A stretch of DNA of 9,244 bases from an uncultured Spongiibacteraceae bacterium (lineage in GTDB: Bacteria > Pseudomonadota > Gammaproteobacteria > Pseudomonadales > CAMLJR01): assembly GCA_946480345.1 (NCBI GenBank), contig CAMLJR010000124.1, positions 1 to 9,244 on the forward strand, given 5' to 3'. Below are positions 7,259-9,244 of the stretch, piece after piece. The notes under the pieces were generated by a model. That model was not told where the DNA came from. It did no database searches and was given only the letters and a program-made list of their open reading frames with translations. How positions within the stretch are numbered: the first letter of the stretch is position 1; each line of letters starts with the position of its first letter. Position numbers and translations under genes: made by a program.

Positions 7259-8317
7259 ATGAAACTACGCGTATTAACGACAATCATCGCAGGTACATTG
7301 TGTGCCGCGCCGCTTGTTGCATCGGCAGACCAAGGACAATTTTTCGTTACTCCGTTTGTTGGCAATCAATACTTCGACAACGATCGTTCCGACACTAACG
7401 AAGGCGTTTTGGGTATCGGTGGCGAATATCAATTCAGCGATCATTTCGGCCTCGAACTCGATTACACCCGTACGATGAATGAACTCGACGCTGGTGGTAT
7501 CGATGGCGATTACGATCGTGCATCGCTCGATGGTATTTATTATTTCGGCACGGGCGGCTTCCGCGATATGTACACGCCATATTTCAAATTAGGCGCGGGC
7601 CATGCTCGCTACGATTTTGATGGCGGTGTTTCTGACGATCAGGAAACCGACGTCAGCGCAGGCTTGGGTGTGCGCATCAAAATTATCGATCGTTTGTTCC
7701 TGCGCCCTGAAGTCAAGGCAATTCACGAACTCGACGATAGCAAAACCAATTATCTGGCTTCGGTCGGTTTGAGCTTTGCTTTTGGTGGTGAGAAGAAAGC
7801 CGAACCCGCTCCGGCCCCTGCGCCCGTAGTTGCACCAGCCCCTGTCGATAGCGATGGCGATGGTGTTTACGACGACAAAGATAAATGCCCGAATACGCCG
7901 CGCGGTCGTGAAGTAGACGCCGACGGTTGTGAATTCGTGCTGCATAAAACCGAGGAAATGCGCCTCGATATCAACTTCGCGGTAGATAAATCCGAGATCA
8001 CCGAAGCGTACTACGGCGAAGTCGAAAAAGCGGCGAAATTCCTGAAGCGTTATGGCAACGTTAAAGCAGAAATCGCTGGCCATACCGATTCGACCGCCTC
8101 AGACGCGTATAACAAGAAGTTGTCAGATCGTCGTGCTAACGCAGTACGCGATATGCTGATCTCTCGTTATGGCATCGATGGATCGCGCTTGACCGCTGTG
8201 GGTTATGGCGAATCGAAACCGATCGCCAGCAACGCAACGGCTGAAGGTCGTGCTGAAAACCGTCGCGTAGTGGCGGTGATGCAAGCAGAAAAAACTGAGC
8301 CGGTGATGAAGAAATAA
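7259..8317 (+). CDS. OmpA/OprF-type outer-membrane protein
   Basis: This structural outer-membrane protein ties the membrane to peptidoglycan. The 352-residue protein has a signal peptide cleaved probably after ASA (residue 23). An N-terminal beta-barrel of OmpA/OprF type follows (about 24-176), with alternating strands such as FFVTPFVGNQYF and ending in LASVGLSFAF. Next come a Pro-Ala hinge (about 182-196) and a calcium-binding thrombospondin type 3 repeat, DSDGDGVYDDKDKCPNTP (197-214). The C-terminal OmpA-like domain is about 233-340. Asp277 (in GHTDS) and Arg292 (in LSDRRANAV) fit the pair that grips meso-diaminopimelate in this family. Cys210 and Cys224 probably form a disulfide, as in OprF. 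A strong purine-rich ribosome site and codon-regular sequence suggest high expression. It appears monocistronic, with its own promoter and terminator. Cys15 lies in the signal peptide but does not make a lipobox. Confidence 0.92.
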   Translation: MKLRVLTTIIAGTLCAAPLVASADQGQFFVTPFVGNQYFDNDRSDTNEGVLGIGGEYQFSDHFGLELDYTRTMNELDAGGIDGDYDRASLDGIYYFGTGGFRDMYTPYFKLGAGHARYDFDGGVSDDQETDVSAGLGVRIKIIDRLFLRPEVKAIHELDDSKTNYLASVGLSFAFGGEKKAEPAPAPAPVVAPAPVDSDGDGVYDDKDKCPNTPRGREVDADGCEFVLHKTEEMRLDINFAVDKSEITEAYYGEVEKAAKFLKRYGNVKAEIAGHTDSTASDAYNKKLSDRRANAVRDMLISRYGIDGSRLTAVGYGESKPIASNATAEGRAENRRVVAVMQAEKTEPVMKK

Positions 8318-8328
8318 TTTTCACCGAT

Positions 8329-8358
8329 AAAAAACCCCGCCTCGGCGGGGTTTTTTTT
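8329..8358. terminator. Bidirectional intrinsic terminator after ompA
   Basis: The stem CCCCGC (8335-8340) pairs with GCGGGG (8345-8350) around the tetraloop CTCG. A6 (8329-8334) precedes it and T8 (8351-8358) follows. It lies between the convergent gene ends at 8317 and 8376, so it serves ompA on the plus strand and the cysteine-rich gene on the minus strand. Confidence 0.94.
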
Positions 8359-8375
8359 GCCACGATTTTATCGAA

Positions 8376-8981
8376 TCAGTTGGCGATGCCGAGCAAGCGG
8401 GTAAACCAATTACCCTGTTTAGCATCGAGCTCTTGCGCAAGCTTGGTTAAACGCATTTTTTGATCGGGTGCCAGTTTCGGATATTTTGCAAAAAACTGCG
8501 CGAGCGGTTGCTTTTTAGCGGAAGGACACTGAGCGGTCCGTTGCTTCATGCAATTCGGTATTGCTGCGGACGCGCAATAAGTCTTCGCATTCTGTAAACA
8601 TCGTGCTACCTGGGTTTTCAATTGCGAGCACGACTGTTGCACCTGCTGCACGCATTGCGGTGTCGCGTTATTTTTGCAAGCGGTCGCTGGCGAAACATTG
8701 CAGACGCGTTGCAGCGTGAGTTCGCGCTCGGCTTCTTTTTCCAGTTTTGCGCGTCGTCGGCCGGCATCATGGGCAACCCCCAACGATTTGATGTGGAACT
8801 GCTCTTCGAGAAATTGCGGGTCCGAGCATTGTTCGGCACCGAATTGCTGTTGGCATTCGGCAATCCGATTTTCGCGCCAGCTATTACTTTCGACTTTATC
8901 GTCGTTGAAATCGTCCTGCGCATAGGCGGTTGCGCAACATATGGCGGCGGCGAGGATTGAATAACGAGAGAAATTCAGCAC
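8376..8981 (-). CDS. Exported cysteine-rich protein of unknown function
   Basis: I do not recognise a family. The best start is the GTG at 8981-8979, which gives 201 residues beginning with a Sec signal peptide (LNFSRYSILAAAICCATAYA, cleavage probably after residue 21). GGAG lies 10 bases upstream, which is rather far. The frame is open to an ATG at 9155, but that extension has no sensible N-terminus. The mature protein has a polar stretch with Cys43 and Cys52 and a charged, probably helical segment (about 72-92, GRRRAKLEKEAERELTLQR). A block of eight cysteines follows at 94, 102, 110, 118, 128, 136, 144 and 152, spaced 8-8-8-10-8-8-8. The tail is basic and helical, ending NWFTRLLGIAN. All ten mature cysteines would meet the oxidising periplasm, so disulfides or metal binding are likely. 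It ends at the terminator shared with ompA. Confidence 0.72.
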   Translation of the reverse strand: MLNFSRYSILAAAICCATAYAQDDFNDDKVESNSWRENRIAECQQQFGAEQCSDPQFLEEQFHIKSLGVAHDAGRRRAKLEKEAERELTLQRVCNVSPATACKNNATPQCVQQVQQSCSQLKTQVARCLQNAKTYCASAAIPNCMKQRTAQCPSAKKQPLAQFFAKYPKLAPDQKMRLTKLAQELDAKQGNWFTRLLGIAN

Positions 8982-9194
8982 GGTGCATCGGCTCCAGAAT
9001 GCAAAAGCCAGCTGAGTATAGAACAGGCTACCGGGGCTGATGGGGTTTCGGCGATTCGATAAATGAAGGCACGCACATCTAGAAGTGAACGAGCTGCAGG
9101 CTTTGAGGCAGATTAGATAAAGAAATAAAACAGGATTGATGTAGAGCAGAGGCAAGCCGGTGCGGATGAAGTAGGGTAACGGCTTGAAGAAAAG

Positions 9195-9244
9195 TGGTAG
9201 CGGGGGCCAGATTTGAACTGACGACCTTCGGGTTATGAGCCCGA
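9195..9244 (-). tRNA. Initiator tRNA-fMet (CAU), 3' part only
   Basis: The minus strand gives the last 50 bases of a tRNA with an encoded CCA end (9197-9195). The anticodon loop CTCATAA (9239-9233) holds CAT at 9237-9235. The anticodon stem TCGGG/CCCGA has the three consecutive G-C pairs typical of initiator tRNAs. The variable loop is AGGTC, the T loop is TTCAAAT, and the T stem (GTCAG/CTGGC) closes with one U-G pair. Apart from T-stem changes and position 72, it matches the E. coli tRNA-fMet pattern as I remember it. Position 72 (base 9199) reads U where E. coli has A. The D arm and 5' half lie beyond the window. Confidence 0.93.

Noticed and set aside
8376..8981. Lipoprotein signal in the cysteine-rich protein (Cys15-Cys16)
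   Set aside because: The residues before the cysteines (AAAI) do not fit a lipobox, which needs a small residue just before Cys and usually Leu at -3. A normal signal peptidase I site follows at residue 21.
8982..9155. ATG-started longer form of the cysteine-rich protein (from 9155)
   Set aside because: The added 58 residues have no coherent character and would place the signal peptide internally. The GTG at 8981 gives a normal exported protein.
9153..9186. Inverted repeat CAAGCCG/CGGCTTG next to the tRNA 3' end as a tRNA terminator
   Set aside because: The loop is 20 bases and no T-run follows on the minus strand, so the match may be chance.
9195..9244. tRNA 3' end as a phage or island attachment site
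   Set aside because: No second copy of the tRNA end, integrase or mobile gene is visible in the window.

Overview
The window is a compact stretch of ordinary chromosome from a proteobacterium, most likely a gammaproteobacterium. Two gene neighbourhoods support this. One is metG divergent from mrp/apbC and dcd. The other is purM-purN-DUF3108 divergent from DUF2066-hda. As I recall them, both arrangements occur in Pseudomonas and relatives, and the Dcd protein is very close to the Pseudomonas type. Other signs are an OprF/OmpA-type porin, signal peptides of a Gram-negative cell, and Hda. I cannot name the genus; the MetG sequence also resembles Xanthomonadales and betaproteobacterial forms.

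Layout. Positions 1-1025 (minus) hold the N-terminal 341 codons of methionyl-tRNA synthetase, cut by the window edge. Going the other way are a short Mrp/ApbC iron-sulfur carrier ATPase (1198-2046) and dCTP deaminase (2107-2673). A bidirectional terminator (2691-2718) separates dcd from a convergent minus-strand operon, purM-purN-DUF3108 (read from 5160 down to 2740). This operon combines two steps of purine synthesis with an exported protein of unknown role. Divergent from purM, a DUF2066 exported protein (5293-6300) is directly followed by hda (6301-6981), the DnaA-inactivating replication regulator. A 277-base AT-rich gap with a perfect 10-bp inverted repeat and a likely promoter precedes an OmpA/OprF-type outer-membrane protein (7259-8317). 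That gene ends at a second bidirectional terminator, shared with a convergent gene for an exported cysteine-rich protein (8376-8981). The right edge holds the 3' 50 bases of an initiator tRNA-fMet gene on the minus strand.

How the genes fit together. Most are housekeeping: translation initiation and methionine charging (metG, tRNA-fMet), Fe-S cluster delivery (mrp), nucleotide supply (dcd, purM, purN), replication control (hda) and the cell envelope (ompA, with DUF3108 and DUF2066 as exported unknowns). I see no mobile element, CRISPR array, phage gene or defence system.

The parts most worth a second look are four. The exported cysteine-rich protein has eight cysteines spaced 8-8-8-10-8-8-8. 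MetG carries an apparent 27-residue in-frame insertion. Mrp lacks its usual N-terminal domain. The initiator tRNA has U rather than A at position 72.
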